64,000 bases of DNA from Cafeteria roenbergensis (taxonomy: Eukaryota; Sar; Bigyra; Bicosoecida; Cafeteriaceae). The stretch is from assembly GCA_008330645.1 (NCBI GenBank), contig VLTN01000077.1:81894-145893 (forward strand). Direction: 5' to 3'. Below are positions 49,301 to 58,110 of this stretch, one piece after another. The stretch's first letter is position 1. Every line of letters begins with the position of its first letter. The notes below the pieces were generated by a model that saw only the letters and a list, made by a program, of their open reading frames with translations, did not search any database and was not told the DNA's origin. The translations under genes and the position numbers were made by a program.

Positions 49301-52045
49301 GGCCCCGCCGCTCCCGCCCCCGCCGCCGCCTGCGCTCCCGGCCCCGCCGCCGCCCCCCGCCGCCGCCGAGTCCCGCTTGCTGAGCGCCTCGGCGCCATGC
49401 CCCATCACCAGCGCCAGCCAGTCCGTCTCCAGCCCCCCTGCCTCTGTGTCCAGGCTGGCCCCTCCGTGTGCGTGGGGGTCCACCTCGCGCGCCAGAACAG
49501 CGGCCGCAGCCGCTGCTTCCGCCCTGGCGCTCGACACGCCCGTGACTGACCCGGACCGGCGCACTCGGCGATCGGCCGCCGAAGCGGCTCCGCTCGCCCC
49601 GCTGCCGGCAGGGCTTCCCACCGCGGCCTTGTCTGGCGAGATCGCCCCGTTGCCAGCGGCTCCGGGGTACGAGCCGGCGTGCCGGCCCGCGCCGGGACCT
49701 GCCGCCGCCGCCGCTGCCGCCGCCGCCCTTGCCGCGTCCTTGTCGCCGCCAGACGCAAGAATGCGAGCCGCCGCCGCCGCCGCCCGCAGCTCCGACTCCC
49801 ACGCCTCCTCCTCATCGACCACCCACGCGGCAGTCGCCCCCGACCCCAGAACGGGCCGGCCCCCGCGCCCGCCAGCCGCGGTCGCGGCTCTGCCTGGACC
49901 GCCCCCGCCTGCTCCCGAGGCGGCTCTGCCGAGAGCAGAGCCGTTGACAGACAGGTCCCTGGCCCGCTTGGCCTGCTCCTCGATCTCCAGGGTGGCCTCC
50001 ACCTCGGCGGCAACGTGGCCCTCCAGCCAGGGATCCAGCTTCCACCCCCGGCCCTCCCCGGGGGCCGCCCCCTCAAGCCACCGGTGCAGCGGCTCCAGAC
50101 ACTCGCCCAGCGTGGCGACTCTCGCGGTCACCGCCCTCCTGATGGCGCGAGCGGCCGCCCGGCTGGCGGCTCGCGCCTGCCGCCGCTGGAATGTGTCCGC
50201 GCCGGCTGACCCGCCTCCGGCGCGCCGCCCCTCTGTCTCCGCCGCCGCCTCCTCCTCCGCCTCCTCCTCCGCCGCCGCCTCCGCCGCCGCCTCCTCGGCC
50301 TCCTCCTCCTCCTCCTCGGCCTCGCTCGTCAGGAGGAACCGGCCCGCAAACCGCTCCAGGCTCCACTCCAGCCCCGACGACGCCGCGCCCGCGGCGGGGG
50401 CCTGCGACAGCTCGCGAAGCGTCTCCTTCAGCGCCTCCGCCGCCCCCGCCGCCGTCCTCGCCGGGATGGAGTTCACGCCCGCGCTGTCTGCAGAGTCCAG
50501 ACCGCCGCGCCCCGCCCGCGCCTTCTTGATCTCCTTGAGACGCGTCTTCTCGGCCTTCTTCCGCCGCTTCAGCTCGTCCAGCGCGCGCCCCACGGCCGGG
50601 CGGGCGTGCCCGCCCAGCACAGGCGGTGCCCCCGGGAGCGGGAACAGGCCGCCGGGACGCGCCTCCTCGCCTAGGTCGGGGGCGGATACCAGGGGCGTCA
50701 GAACCCCCGTGTGGCAGAGCCGCGACGCCGACAGGAGCGACGCGCAAGACCTGGGAACGTTCCCGGAAATCTCCTCCCACCTGCTGGCGGGCTGGCGCGC
50801 CCGAGGGCGGTGGTTGTACACGTAGCTCCAGGCGGAGGATCCCGCCCTGGCCTCGTCCCCGGCGCCCGCGACGACGGCGGTTGGGGCTCTCGAACGACCG
50901 GAGGCGTGCCCGTCGCCGCCTCTGCCGCCCCCGCCCGCGGCGGCCCCGCCCGCGGCGGCAGCTGCGTCGGCCCCGCCCCTGCGGCCGCTGCTCCCGGCCT
51001 TCCGCTTGGCCGTCGCGGAGTTTGTCCCGCCGCCGATCGCCCCCGCGTCCGGGTCGATGGCGGGGTCGAGTTGGCTGAGAAGGCCCACCCCCGCGTTCCC
51101 CGCCAGCTGGGCAGACGCGCGGGCGGGGATGCGGCCCGCGTAAACGAGGGAAGGTCGCCTCCTAGACCCCGCCGCGCCGTCGGTCAGGGCCGCGCCCGTC
51201 GCATACATGCCCGGCAGGATCGCCGAGAGCTTGGACTCCAGCTCCCTGCTCCACCCGGCCGCCTCGGCCGAGGGCGCCTCGCCGTCGGGCTGCGCCCTGG
51301 CCGCCTCGTGCGAGGCGTCGAGACGCCGCTCCAGCAGAAACAGCAAGTCGCCGCCCCCGCCGCCGTGGCCGCCGCCGCCAGCGTGGCCGTGGCCGTGGCC
51401 GTGACCGCTGCTGGTGCCGGAGCCGCCCGCCGCCCCGCCGGGCGAGCGCGCGACGCCCTTGCCCGCATCGCCCTCGTCGTCTGTGGAGTCGTCCGCTCTG
51501 CTGGCCATGCGCCTGTGCGAGTGGCGGAGCGACTTGGTCACCAGACCGCGCCGCTTGTTTGCGTCCAGCACGGCAGAGAGGCGCATCTGCCAGTCCACGG
51601 ACTGCGTGTCCGACTCGGGCACGAGCGTAAACGTGCGAGCGTCCGTCTCAAGCAGCAGCGTGTGCCGGGGCAGGTCGTGGCGAAGCTCGGCGGCGCGCGC
51701 GGCGCCTGGCTCGCCAGGCCGCAATTCCGTCCGGTCCAGCCGCTTAATCGACCGCACGGTGCCCAGCTCGATCACCCCCAGGAACTCCTTCCTGGACTCG
51801 TCGCGGAAGTAGCGCAGGTCCTGCCCGTCGAGCACGAAGAAGCGGCGGTGCAGGTCGCCGCGCCGGCGCAGGGCCCGCCGCGCCCAGTTGCCGATGGACC
51901 GCATCGTCCGGCCGAGTGTCGCCGCCTTGTCCATGTCGGCGCTCTGGGGCGCCGTTTTCATCATCCAGCCGCTGTGCTCGGCGTCGGCGCGGTCTTGGCC
52001 GAGCGCCAGCCCGCCCAGCATGGGGTTGGCGCCGGCCAGGGCCAT
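43367..52045 (-). CDS. Giant PH-domain protein with cyclic-nucleotide-binding-like regions (2,892 aa)
   Basis: One uninterrupted frame of 8,679 nt from ATG 52045. Residues ~20-165 form a PH domain: SIGNWARRALRRRGDLHRRF, then FVLDGQDLRYFRDESRKEF and HTLLLETDARTFTLVPESD. Residues ~170-1830 are low complexity (Ala, Gly, Ser, acidic runs) with short helical islands. Three cyclic-nucleotide-binding-like folds follow: ~1855-2180 (TLPAGTVLL, FVLLRGRVRVI, split by a long insertion), ~2215-2310 (TLLPGRSLFAQGDPGDSAYV, then GEQALVVPAPRAARAVA, a good phosphate-binding cassette with Glu and Arg) and ~2640-2815 (LVLAGAASLHV, GDFSGGSTLLSRHHRLAARA, degenerate cassette). The second is the best candidate for real cNMP binding. 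A membrane-associated cyclic-nucleotide effector is inferred. Confidence 0.85.
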   Translation of the reverse strand: MALAGANPMLGGLALGQDRADAEHSGWMMKTAPQSADMDKAATLGRTMRSIGNWARRALRRRGDLHRRFFVLDGQDLRYFRDESRKEFLGVIELGTVRSIKRLDRTELRPGEPGAARAAELRHDLPRHTLLLETDARTFTLVPESDTQSVDWQMRLSAVLDANKRRGLVTKSLRHSHRRMASRADDSTDDEGDAGKGVARSPGGAAGGSGTSSGHGHGHGHAGGGGHGGGGGDLLFLLERRLDASHEAARAQPDGEAPSAEAAGWSRELESKLSAILPGMYATGAALTDGAAGSRRRPSLVYAGRIPARASAQLAGNAGVGLLSQLDPAIDPDAGAIGGGTNSATAKRKAGSSGRRGGADAAAAAGGAAAGGGGRGGDGHASGRSRAPTAVVAGAGDEARAGSSAWSYVYNHRPRARQPASRWEEISGNVPRSCASLLSASRLCHTGVLTPLVSAPDLGEEARPGGLFPLPGAPPVLGGHARPAVGRALDELKRRKKAEKTRLKEIKKARAGRGGLDSADSAGVNSIPARTAAGAAEALKETLRELSQAPAAGAASSGLEWSLERFAGRFLLTSEAEEEEEEAEEAAAEAAAEEEAEEEAAAETEGRRAGGGSAGADTFQRRQARAASRAAARAIRRAVTARVATLGECLEPLHRWLEGAAPGEGRGWKLDPWLEGHVAAEVEATLEIEEQAKRARDLSVNGSALGRAASGAGGGGPGRAATAAGGRGGRPVLGSGATAAWVVDEEEAWESELRAAAAAARILASGGDKDAARAAAAAAAAAGPGAGRHAGSYPGAAGNGAISPDKAAVGSPAGSGASGAASAADRRVRRSGSVTGVSSARAEAAAAAAVLAREVDPHAHGGASLDTEAGGLETDWLALVMGHGAEALSKRDSAAAGGGGGAGSAGGGGGGSGGAGGGGAGDDHPPMRRRASEAVINVKRTVPSAVAAATRALADVRPSEALTQAAAALSMSSRERAFIVSMRRQARFLRRLRAQLGAEAAADAALGSGATSGAAGRDISGGGGSGSRLSGPLRPGLSGTSDALASAGALHLASIAALAALRHGARARRGSVAARVGLGPTPSRVPPSAMALRHTPNADGGRSKRVEALVRAAAEAAKQEADSVVSWHDGDDAMKPLRLAADWGSDDSQSDAGRSSDDDDDDHAGEGAASGAVRSGAAAGETKEQEGPSEGSRAGGSEAAPARSPWVVASCRLDRAVPASAVAGGGAAAPAAAAPATAPASAGGQLPLRAVRIVPLAMRSCAQASLEAARHSAIRSGSPSVVGSPASQPRAPPSVTQSPLALVTGGRAAGSGRSSITGKSSGPSHALRLSRASQSSSEEPEVELGSAVAAMAATGRRRGRSVSLALRVAPPPAARNRARTGSSADSEAASVLLAAREALAAEPEDGAVRRLHGTQGPLGLAAGSSLAALRAAVQAWGAGMRGSPGDGDGAGRGPGCGSAAGAPGALWASAADEDAEGPSGAVGAGGAALTGGGGGDNAPAASSAAGAGGGAAQHRSSSSTGAPTHRVRFQSEAGSGSAPSPRARSAGARRATEGSGSHPSVPVPSTAADSGTDTAGSAMRRLRTRRRSMRTLNVPGITAGPGDESASSAGGRSPHERPPDGYDSSTGPAAGSPDRAARRRRSMRHLRASSGFVSDASSGGNESASGTSRDRSGVGGGARHAAPGASAVAVAAAGAERARSIVAATSDSTDGEVGGAGSGRGGASSSSARRAARVAVVRGQAQDRLCRREAVEMGIRQHAMSSFAQAAVLPLAIGGGGGARDVRWGPVSGGRPDALAMARAMEDAVRATVAAQVAEPVPQSPVPASGVAEVTRAGPAIFAAASAWKGGVAEAPPALPTLRADPFASALRTLPLVTLPAGTVLLHPYPGAGRPPRLPPDCRLLRRDAAFVLLRGRVRVISAPLSEVDDAIASALSLPVAPGPTEARARTSARSPIRAAAEAGGPSMVRNRSGLGQRAEAEQQPVPGRSASVAEPAAPSRSRILGRAASAGVTGRPATGGAALLASASAATGPPQGVGRRASAPSQRSGPTLMISGGDEGAAGAASPEAASAVDPAPPTGSHAAAIAASFAEAAGEDGDGPALAGDGPLPRTEWVDVGATAAPFLLGLGQLLRGSPPPSAIVAITGVSLLVLSRPSLPLLRRISPRAPAALPYLEAMARPDRLVACVPCLLAGVADTSTSGTDGPPRAWQLAASLGALFRPVTLLPGRSLFAQGDPGDSAYVVLAGRVAISAPVHNSPGRWALLRVVGPGGCVGEQALVVPAPRAARAVALSPTILARVTHDSVRRTLAHRPPVWRAVRSAVVWREPSQLIRVPLLRWIAGGEGKDHRIAPLCECWQGVTVAHSRARPLPPPPSVGSGPVGTGDVHSGLLNPGTAGDQAGFDGAGRRGSGFAVGAAAGAGAGGNGGRGGGGGGGSGGGSGAAAAGSASSGQGAAIGGLRSSGFASGASSADDASTGARAAAAADSVVRNGVVRATLADAASHGPLPRSLGRNRPASAVAAGLRADSGPAPAVTAPPLSCRALRRGGVEEPGWECAGAGDGDGDGSAAAAAGFPEDVDEEEWRLAADEAADSAVRRAAAAGAGAAAVEAAAGSGGDTLVAQARAEALVEAVPLVHAGPAPASTLVGPLCLRRVEGEAMHSLLLVLAGAASLHVRQELAAADAAVKAVQAGVPPALAAARAASGARGKGLLASAKDSASAASKAPTPAPAPSAGRGRRTGRTGSGRTLQSPGPSSKRQARRPGNSSTVLTRGDFSGGSTLLSRHHRLAARAEVTASARSSMAVMALLPRATIIRWCKTVPGGQSRLAQWFEKGAAVVGSDRSGPAFDTMAAAAAATTAAEARTVSEAQAARQAERNSAKAKQADSGETLDEWFFGGM

Positions 52046-52340
52046 TCGCAGCCTCCGCGCTCAAGGACGCGCGCGGCGTCGCCGAATCCCGAACGACGGT
52101 TCGGCGGCCCGAGGCCAAGCGCGGCACGCCCTGGCGTGTCCGGCCTTTGCGGCAACGGGGCACCCGCCGCTAGACCCGCCCTCGGATGCGCTCGCAGCAG
52201 CCGCTGGCGCCTCGCCCGCGCGGCGATTGTGCGCAGCCGCCGGCTGTTGCTGTCGGACCGGTGCAGAGCGGCCACCCTCCGGCGGCGCGCCCACTCGCGC
52301 GCAGGGCCGAAGCAGCCCCACCGGCGCGGCCCGCGCTCCA
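52046..52340. promoter_or_regulatory. Divergent promoter, giant PH gene / MORN3
   Basis: 295 bp between divergent ATGs. No TATA-like element is seen. Confidence 0.4.
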
Positions 52341-53790
52341 ATGGCAGCGACAGCGGGAGCCACGTCGCTCTCTGGCACCGAGCCCTTGTGGCGGAGCCGG
52401 GACCGTGCGGCCCAAAAAAACGGACCCAGACGCACGGCCTTTTCGGTGGCGCCTGCGGCCAGGAAGGTTGTCAACCCGCACCGGATCTCGGCGGCAGGCC
52501 CGGACGGACCCATCTCGTCCTTCAAGGCGACGGGAAGCTACCAGGGCGAGTGGCGCAACAACGAGCGCCACGGCTTTGGCACCCTCACCACAAGCAACGG
52601 AAGCAAGGTGAGCGCCCCCGCTGCCGACCAACCGCGCGCGACTCCATGTCGTCAGTTTGGCGGATAGGGCCTGCGCTCTTCGCGGCGCTGAGGGCGGGCG
52701 CTGAGGGCGGGCTTTGCCTGGGGCGGCGGCGTCTCGCTGCTGCGCCCACGCTGCGCTCACGAGCGAGCTGCCCGCCCCCGCCCCCCCAGGTGCACTCTTT
52801 TGCGCGCGCGCGCGCGCACACGCACACACACATAGACACCGCTCCCTCCCCCCCTAGCGATCCCCGCCCCGCCAACCCCCCTACACCGCCCTCCCGTCCG
52901 TCGCCCTGCCGCAGTACGAGGGCGAGTGGGTCGCCGGCAAGCGCCACGGGCGCGGCACGCAGTGGGTGATGCGCGACGGCGAGCTGCAGAAGCAGTACGC
53001 TGGCGACTGGTTCGAGGGCCGCAGGCAGGGGTTCGGCGTCTTCTTCTTCCCCTCGGGGGACCGGTACGAGGGCGAGTTTGTGGAGGGGAAGCGGTCCGGG
53101 CAGGGGACCATGGCCTTCGCGGACGGGAGCGTGTACGAGGGGCGCTGGGTTGAGGGAAAGCGCGAGGGTGTGGGCGTGTTCACCACGGCCGACGGCGACG
53201 CCTTCGAGGGGCACTTCAAGGCTGACGTCAAGCACGGCCCCGGCAGGCTCTTCTACAGGCGCACGCGCAAGATGTACGAGGGCGAGTGGGTGGACGGCAC
53301 GCCCAAGTGCGGCGTGTTCAGCGCCATCCCGGCCCCGGGGGGCGGGCCCGCGGAGGCGGACGAGGACGACGACTTCGTGCTGCCGGAGCTCGCGCTGCGG
53401 GACCCGGACAGCGTGATTATGGCAGCCGTGGACGAGGCCCGGGCGGCCGCGGCCAGGGCCAGGGGGGAGGCGGGCGAGGCTGGCCCCGCAGCTGCGGCCG
53501 TGCGCGACGAGGGCGAGGCAGGGCCGGTCGGGGGCGAGGACGCGTGGGGGGCGGCCAGCGGGCTGAGCGACGAGGAGCTGGACGAGCTGTGGGCCGCGTT
53601 CCAGTCCGCGCCCGGCGGGCTCCTGGACAACAACTGCGTGGACCCGCTCGACTTGGGAGCGATTCTTACAGCCCTGGGGCTCTCGCCTGGCGAGGACGAC
53701 GTCGACAGGATTCTTGGCATCGCACGGCTGTCTGACGACGGGCTGTCGTTCGAAGCGTTTGCAGATGTGATGGCCAGGCTGCGCGAATGA
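52341..53790 (+). CDS. MORN3: MORN3-like protein with C-terminal EF-hand-like pair
   Basis: Two exons, 52341..52607 and 52915..53790, phase 0, GTGAGC...CCGCAG; 380 residues. The N-terminus EPLWRSRDRAAQKNGPR matches the conserved start of MORN3, and the end of the repeat region (MYEGEWVDGTPKCGVF, then VLPELALRDPDSVIMAAV) also matches it. About seven MORN repeats are visible, such as YQGEWRNNERHGFGTLT, YEGEFVEGKRSGQGTMAF and YEGRWVEGKREGVGVFTT. Beyond the normal MORN3 end, residues ~305-380 (SDEELDELWAAFQS, LDLGAILTALGLSPGEDDVD, GLSFEAFADVMARLRE) resemble a calmodulin-like EF-hand pair with degenerate loops. MORN3 is an axoneme/flagellum-associated protein. The intron holds a GC/CA dinucleotide repeat at 52800-52832. 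Confidence 0.92.
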
Positions 53791-54045
53791 GGTCGGGCTC
53801 GCGAGCAGCTGCACCCGGCTCCCCACCCGCAAAGCTGCCCGCGCTGCAGTGCCGGCACCGCGGCGCGCCCGTGGGCCTGTGGGCCGAAGAAAGCAAACTA
53901 AGTATGTGTCGTTGAGCGCGCGCACGCGAAAAAAAAATGGGCGCAGCGCGGTCGGCAATCTGGCGCTCTGCCTGCGCTCCGCCCGGCACGGAGCGCCCCA
54001 ACAGGCCCCGTCAGCGCGCGCGGCAGTTGCACCTCGGGGCCGGCC

Positions 54046-54846
54046 ATGGCAGGAGCCGCAAGCAGCGCATCGCTCGCCCTGCGCCGCGCAGGCGCAGCCC
54101 TTGGGGCTCGGCCTGCGGCCTCTCGCTTGGCTTGCGCGGCGTTCGCCAGCGAGTCCCGCATGTACTCGTCCCGGGGCGCGTGGCCTGGCCATGCCCCGGC
54201 GTCGAGCGACCCCATGCACATCGAGGCCGCAACGCACGGGTGGGCGGCGGAGCCGTCGATGCTGGCGCCGCGCCACGCCACGACGATCATTTCCGTGCGC
54301 AAGGACGGCAAGGTGGCCGTGGTCGGCGACGGCCAAGTCACCCTCGGATCGCAGGTAGTGAAGCCGAACGCGCGGAAGGTGCGGCGCATCGGCGCGGGTG
54401 ACGTGATCGTCGGGTTTGCGGGGGCCACGGCCGACGCCCTGACGTTGCTGGAGCGCCTCGAAGGCAAGCTGGAGGCGCACTCGAATCAGCTGCTGCGCGC
54501 CAGCGTGGAGATGGCAAAGGACTGGCGCACGGAGCGTTACCTCCGCAAGCTCGAGGCGGTGATGCTGGCGAGCGACGGGACGGTGACGCTTGAAATCACG
54601 GGCAACGGCGAGGTGCTCGAGCCGCACGACGGCATCATGGCCATCGGGTCCGGGGGCGCCTTTGCCCGCGCGGCTGCCAAGGCGCTCATGTCCACCGACC
54701 TGTCCGCCATGGAGGTTGCCACCAAGGCCATGGAGATCGCCTCTGAAATGTGCGTCTACACGAACTCCAACTTCATCAAGGAGGAGCTCGACATCATTGC
54801 GCCGGCCGCGACGGACGCCGACGATGCCGGCGGGGACCGCTCGTGA
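54046..54846 (+). CDS. hslV: HslV-type threonine protease, mitochondrial
   Basis: Single exon, 266 residues. A ~78-residue Ala/Ser/Arg-rich N-terminal extension looks like a mitochondrial presequence; the mature protease would begin at the catalytic threonine in [20 protein letters not shown] (about Thr79). [63 protein letters not shown] and [13 protein letters not shown] are all HslV hallmarks. HslV forms a double hexamer that degrades proteins unfolded by the HslU ATPase; HslU is not in this window. In eukaryotes the system is patchy and derives from the mitochondrial ancestor. Confidence 0.96.
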   Translation: MAGAASSASLALRRAGAALGARPAASRLACAAFASESRMYSSRGAWPGHAPASSDPMHIEAATHGWAAEPSMLAPRHATTIISVRKDGKVAVVGDGQVTLGSQVVKPNARKVRRIGAGDVIVGFAGATADALTLLERLEGKLEAHSNQLLRASVEMAKDWRTERYLRKLEAVMLASDGTVTLEITGNGEVLEPHDGIMAIGSGGAFARAAAKALMSTDLSAMEVATKAMEIASEMCVYTNSNFIKEELDIIAPAATDADDAGGDRS

Positions 54847-55570
54847 GGCGCCTGCGTTGAGGCGGAATGGCATCCTCCTGGGCCCCGTCGCTTGCGCACG
54901 CGCGCCTGCCCTGAGTGTGCCCGAGTGACTGTGTCCCTGGGTGGGTCTGATTGGGCGCCAGCGCGCTCTGACTCTGACACGTTCCATGCGTCAAAGCTGG
55001 CCGAAATGAAAGCGCCCGCCGCCCTGAGCGCCGCCCCGCTCGCACACGTTGGGCGCCTCCTTCCTCCGCTCTCTGGCGGCCCAGGGCGGGTTGGGGGGGG
55101 GCAGGCCGCCGACCGCGTGCGGCCGCCCCAGCGAGCAGCGACGGCCACCCGACGGTGCTGAGCTCGCTGGAAGGCGGCAGCAGCGCTCCATGCCACTCCC
55201 CGCTCGACCCCTGCGCCAAGAGGCCTCCAGGACTGCGGCCCCGCAGGCCCTGCCTTCGGAGCCTCGCACGACTCCGCCGCCTGGAGCCCCACGGCGGCTC
55301 GCTGCAGGCTGCGCGGCCCAGGGGCGCTCTCCCCCGCCATGCTCCAAGCGCGCTCCCACGCCCCGCCGCTGCGGTTGGCCAGCTGCGCTCTCGAGCGCGC
55401 CGCCAGGGCAGCCTGCTCCCAGTTGAAGTTCGCACTTCCCCGCCAAATATATCGAGAGCTGCAAACACTTCCTGCCTTGGCAGAGTCTGCAGATCGAACA
55501 AGGCGCTTCAACCAGCTGGCGCGTGCGCCCTATCGAGCACTCTCGCCTCCTCCGGAGCGCGAACCTCACG
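54847..55570. other. Intergenic region between HslV and the PhoPQ-related gene
   Basis: 724 bp between two plus-strand genes. Several chance frames are open, but none has a recognisable product. A TATA-like element lies at 55444-55453 near the downstream gene. Confidence 0.42.
55444..55453 (+). promoter_or_regulatory. TATA-like element CAAATATATC
   Basis: Same 10-mer as at 33797-33806. It ends 118 nt before the ATG at 55571. It is one of the few A/T-rich patches in the window. Confidence 0.5.
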
Positions 55571-57711
55571 ATGAAGGGCGCCTTCAGCATCGTTGCGATG
55601 CTCTCGGCGGCCATGGTGGCCACCGCGAGCCCCCTGTGGGACTACGTCAACGCCCAGGACGACGCGTTCAAGTGGCACCCGACCGGCTTCGTGCTCAACA
55701 ACACTGGCCTCGGCTGGACTGGTGAGTCGCCCAGGAGCCCTAGAACGGGCGTTGTCGGCCTTTTGGCGGGAGGGGGGCGTTGGGGGGGCTCAAACGGCCC
55801 GCCAGGACGTGTCGCGCGCCCTGCTTTGGCGCCAAGTTGACGACCGTGCCATTTGCCAGCGAGGCCCCGGCCGCCGCCCCGGGCTCGAGCCCGCGCTCGG
55901 GCCGCGCCAGGGAGCAGAGCGCGGGTGAAGCTCCCCGCTGCTGGGCGACGCGGCGTCCGGAATGGCCGGCACAGCGCTCGCGGGCGGCAACTTTCCGACT
56001 CGGGCCGCGATCGTTGTCCTCGGTCGCTTCCGCCCTCGCAGGCTACCTCCTGAACGTGACCTCCGGCAACTGGATGACCCCCGAGTACTCCAACCGCTAC
56101 ACCTGGACCCACCAGCTGCTTGTGGTGGTGCCCGACAAGGTGGCCGACACCACCCACGCCGCCCTGTACATCACCGGCGGATCCAATGGCCAAGGCAACC
56201 CCAAGGTGGACAGCGAGGACACCCTCTTCTGCGGCGTGCTCGCGGCCTCCACCGGCACCGTCTGCGGTGTCTTGTGGCAGATCCCCAACCAGGACATCAT
56301 CTTCCCCAGCGACCCCGTGCAGCCCCCCAAGAGCCGCGGAGAGGACGCCGCTGTTGCCTTCACCTGGTGGGATTTCCTGCGCCACCAGGACCAGCCCGAG
56401 CGCATCCTGTACTTCCCCATGACGCGCGCTGCTTCCCGCGCCATGGATGCTATCGCCCAGTTCGCTCCCACCAGGGTGCCGGGCGCCAAGCTTGACAAGT
56501 TCCTCGTCTCGGGAGCGTCCAAGCGCGGATTCATCACCTGGTTCACCGCTGCGGTCGACTCGCGCGTTGTGGCTGCTGCCCCCATCGTGATGGACCTTCT
56601 CAACATCCAGGAAAACATCATGCACCTGTACCGCGACTTTGGAGGCTTCAGCTTCGCCTTCAAGGACTACTGCGACCTCAACCTCACCCAGTACCTGCCC
56701 ACCGGCGAGTTCGCCCCGCTTGCCAAGCACATCGACCCGCTCGAGTTCAAGGAGAACCTCACCATGCCCAAGCTTGTGATCGACTCCACCGGCGACGAGT
56801 TCTTCGCCCTCGGTGAGCCCGTGTCTCGCCACAGCAGCAGCAGCGCGTTGTTTCCGCAGCGCTGAGCGCCGCCCCCAGCTGGCTGCTTCATGCCTGTCAC
56901 TCACTCGCTCCCCCGCCGTGCCGCGCTTTTCTTCTTCCACCGCCCCCCCCCCCCCCCCCCCTCCCGCCTCCGGTCGCAGACGACGACCACTACTGGTGGG
57001 GCATGCTTGAGGGAGAGACCAAGCGCCTCATGGTGGCCAACGCCGAGCACAGCATGGCAACCGGCGTCATCCCCCTCATCACCGGCCTCGACGCCTTCTG
57101 GCAGTCCATCATCTCCAACACGCCGCGCCCCGAGATCTCCTGGACCATGGCCCCGGACTCTGGTGTCATCGACTTCTACACCAACGTCAAGCCGAACAAG
57201 GTCGTCATGCGCTTCTCGCAGACCCTCGACGGCAAGCGCCGCGACTTCCGCCTCGTGCGCGGCGACACCCCCGCCGACCCCTGCGAGCCCCAGGGCATCC
57301 CCGTCAAGATCTTCGGTGACGGTGAGCCTCCCCTGCCGCCCCGCCGCGGCCTTGACGACCACCCGCGCTCGCTTGCGTCGTATCCCAGACTGGCCTCCGC
57401 GCCAGCCGCTCGCCAACCCTCCCCCTCCTGCTCCCTGCCCACCCCCCACCCCCGCTTCCCGCCCGCCCGCAGCCTGCCTCGTGCCCATCATCTGGCTCGG
57501 AGAGGACATCGGCCTCGTCGGCCAGGACGAGAAGGGCTACCACTACCAGGCCGTCATGCCCATCCCGGGCGTCGGATGGCGCGGCTTCCTTGTCGAGGGC
57601 TACTGGCCGGGACCCAACGACTCCACGTTCCAGTTCACCTCTCAGGTGTCCATCATCCCCCAGACGCAGCCGTACCCCAACTGCACGGTCTGCAACTGTG
57701 TGCTGGTCTGA
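55571..57711 (+). CDS. Secreted PhoPQ-activated-related / AprA-like protein
   Basis: Four exons, 55571..55721, 56042..56812, 56980..57321 and 57473..57711, all junctions phase 1; 500 residues. All donors are GTGAG. A signal peptide (MKGAFSIVAMLSAAMVATA) precedes a PhoPQ-related domain: WTHQLLVVVPDKV, ALYITGGSNG, KFLVSGASKRGFITWFTAAV (nucleophile-elbow-like GASKRG), VIDSTGDEFFAL joined to DDDHYWWGMLEG, and PNAEHS-like VANAEHSM. Relatives are the bacterial PhoPQ-activated pathogenicity-related proteins and the secreted proliferation repressor AprA of Dictyostelium; the fold is alpha/beta-hydrolase-like. Enzymatic activity is unproven. The C-terminus is Cys-rich (PNCTVCNCVLV). Intron 2 contains a C19 homopolymer (56943-56961). 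Confidence 0.93.
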
Positions 57712-58110
57712 GCGGCCTCGCGCTGCCAGCAGCCTGCCCGCCCGAGGGCCTGGCTTCCACCTCAATGTCAACGTCGCGCGGCTCGCGGTACGACAGCGGC
57801 AAGGCTCTCCGCGGCCTCGTCCTGCTTCCTTTGAGTGACGCGTGCCTGCAGCGACGAATGCCGCTGAGGCAAACTCGTGCGCCTTGCCGCGGCGAAGCGC
57901 AATGGACGCCGCACCTTCGCACAGCCGCGTGTGTGCTTGCCGGTCGCAGATTCCGGCGGTGGGGAAGACGCTGACCTTGCTTGCTCGAGTTCAGGGCATG
58001 GGCCGCGCGCGCACGAGAAACACACACTCGCAGCTCAGCACTGAACAAGAGCGCCGCAGGTCGCCCTGGGAGGAGTGCCGGGTCTGCTCACCTCAACCCT
58101 CGAGTACCGC
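57712..58110. other. Convergent intergenic region
   Basis: 399 bp between converging stops; presumably both 3' UTRs. No feature is recognised. Confidence 0.42.

Noticed and set aside
44566-51078. Numerous plus-strand frames opposite the giant PH protein
   Set aside because: Expected antisense openness in GC-rich codons; none contains a recognisable domain.
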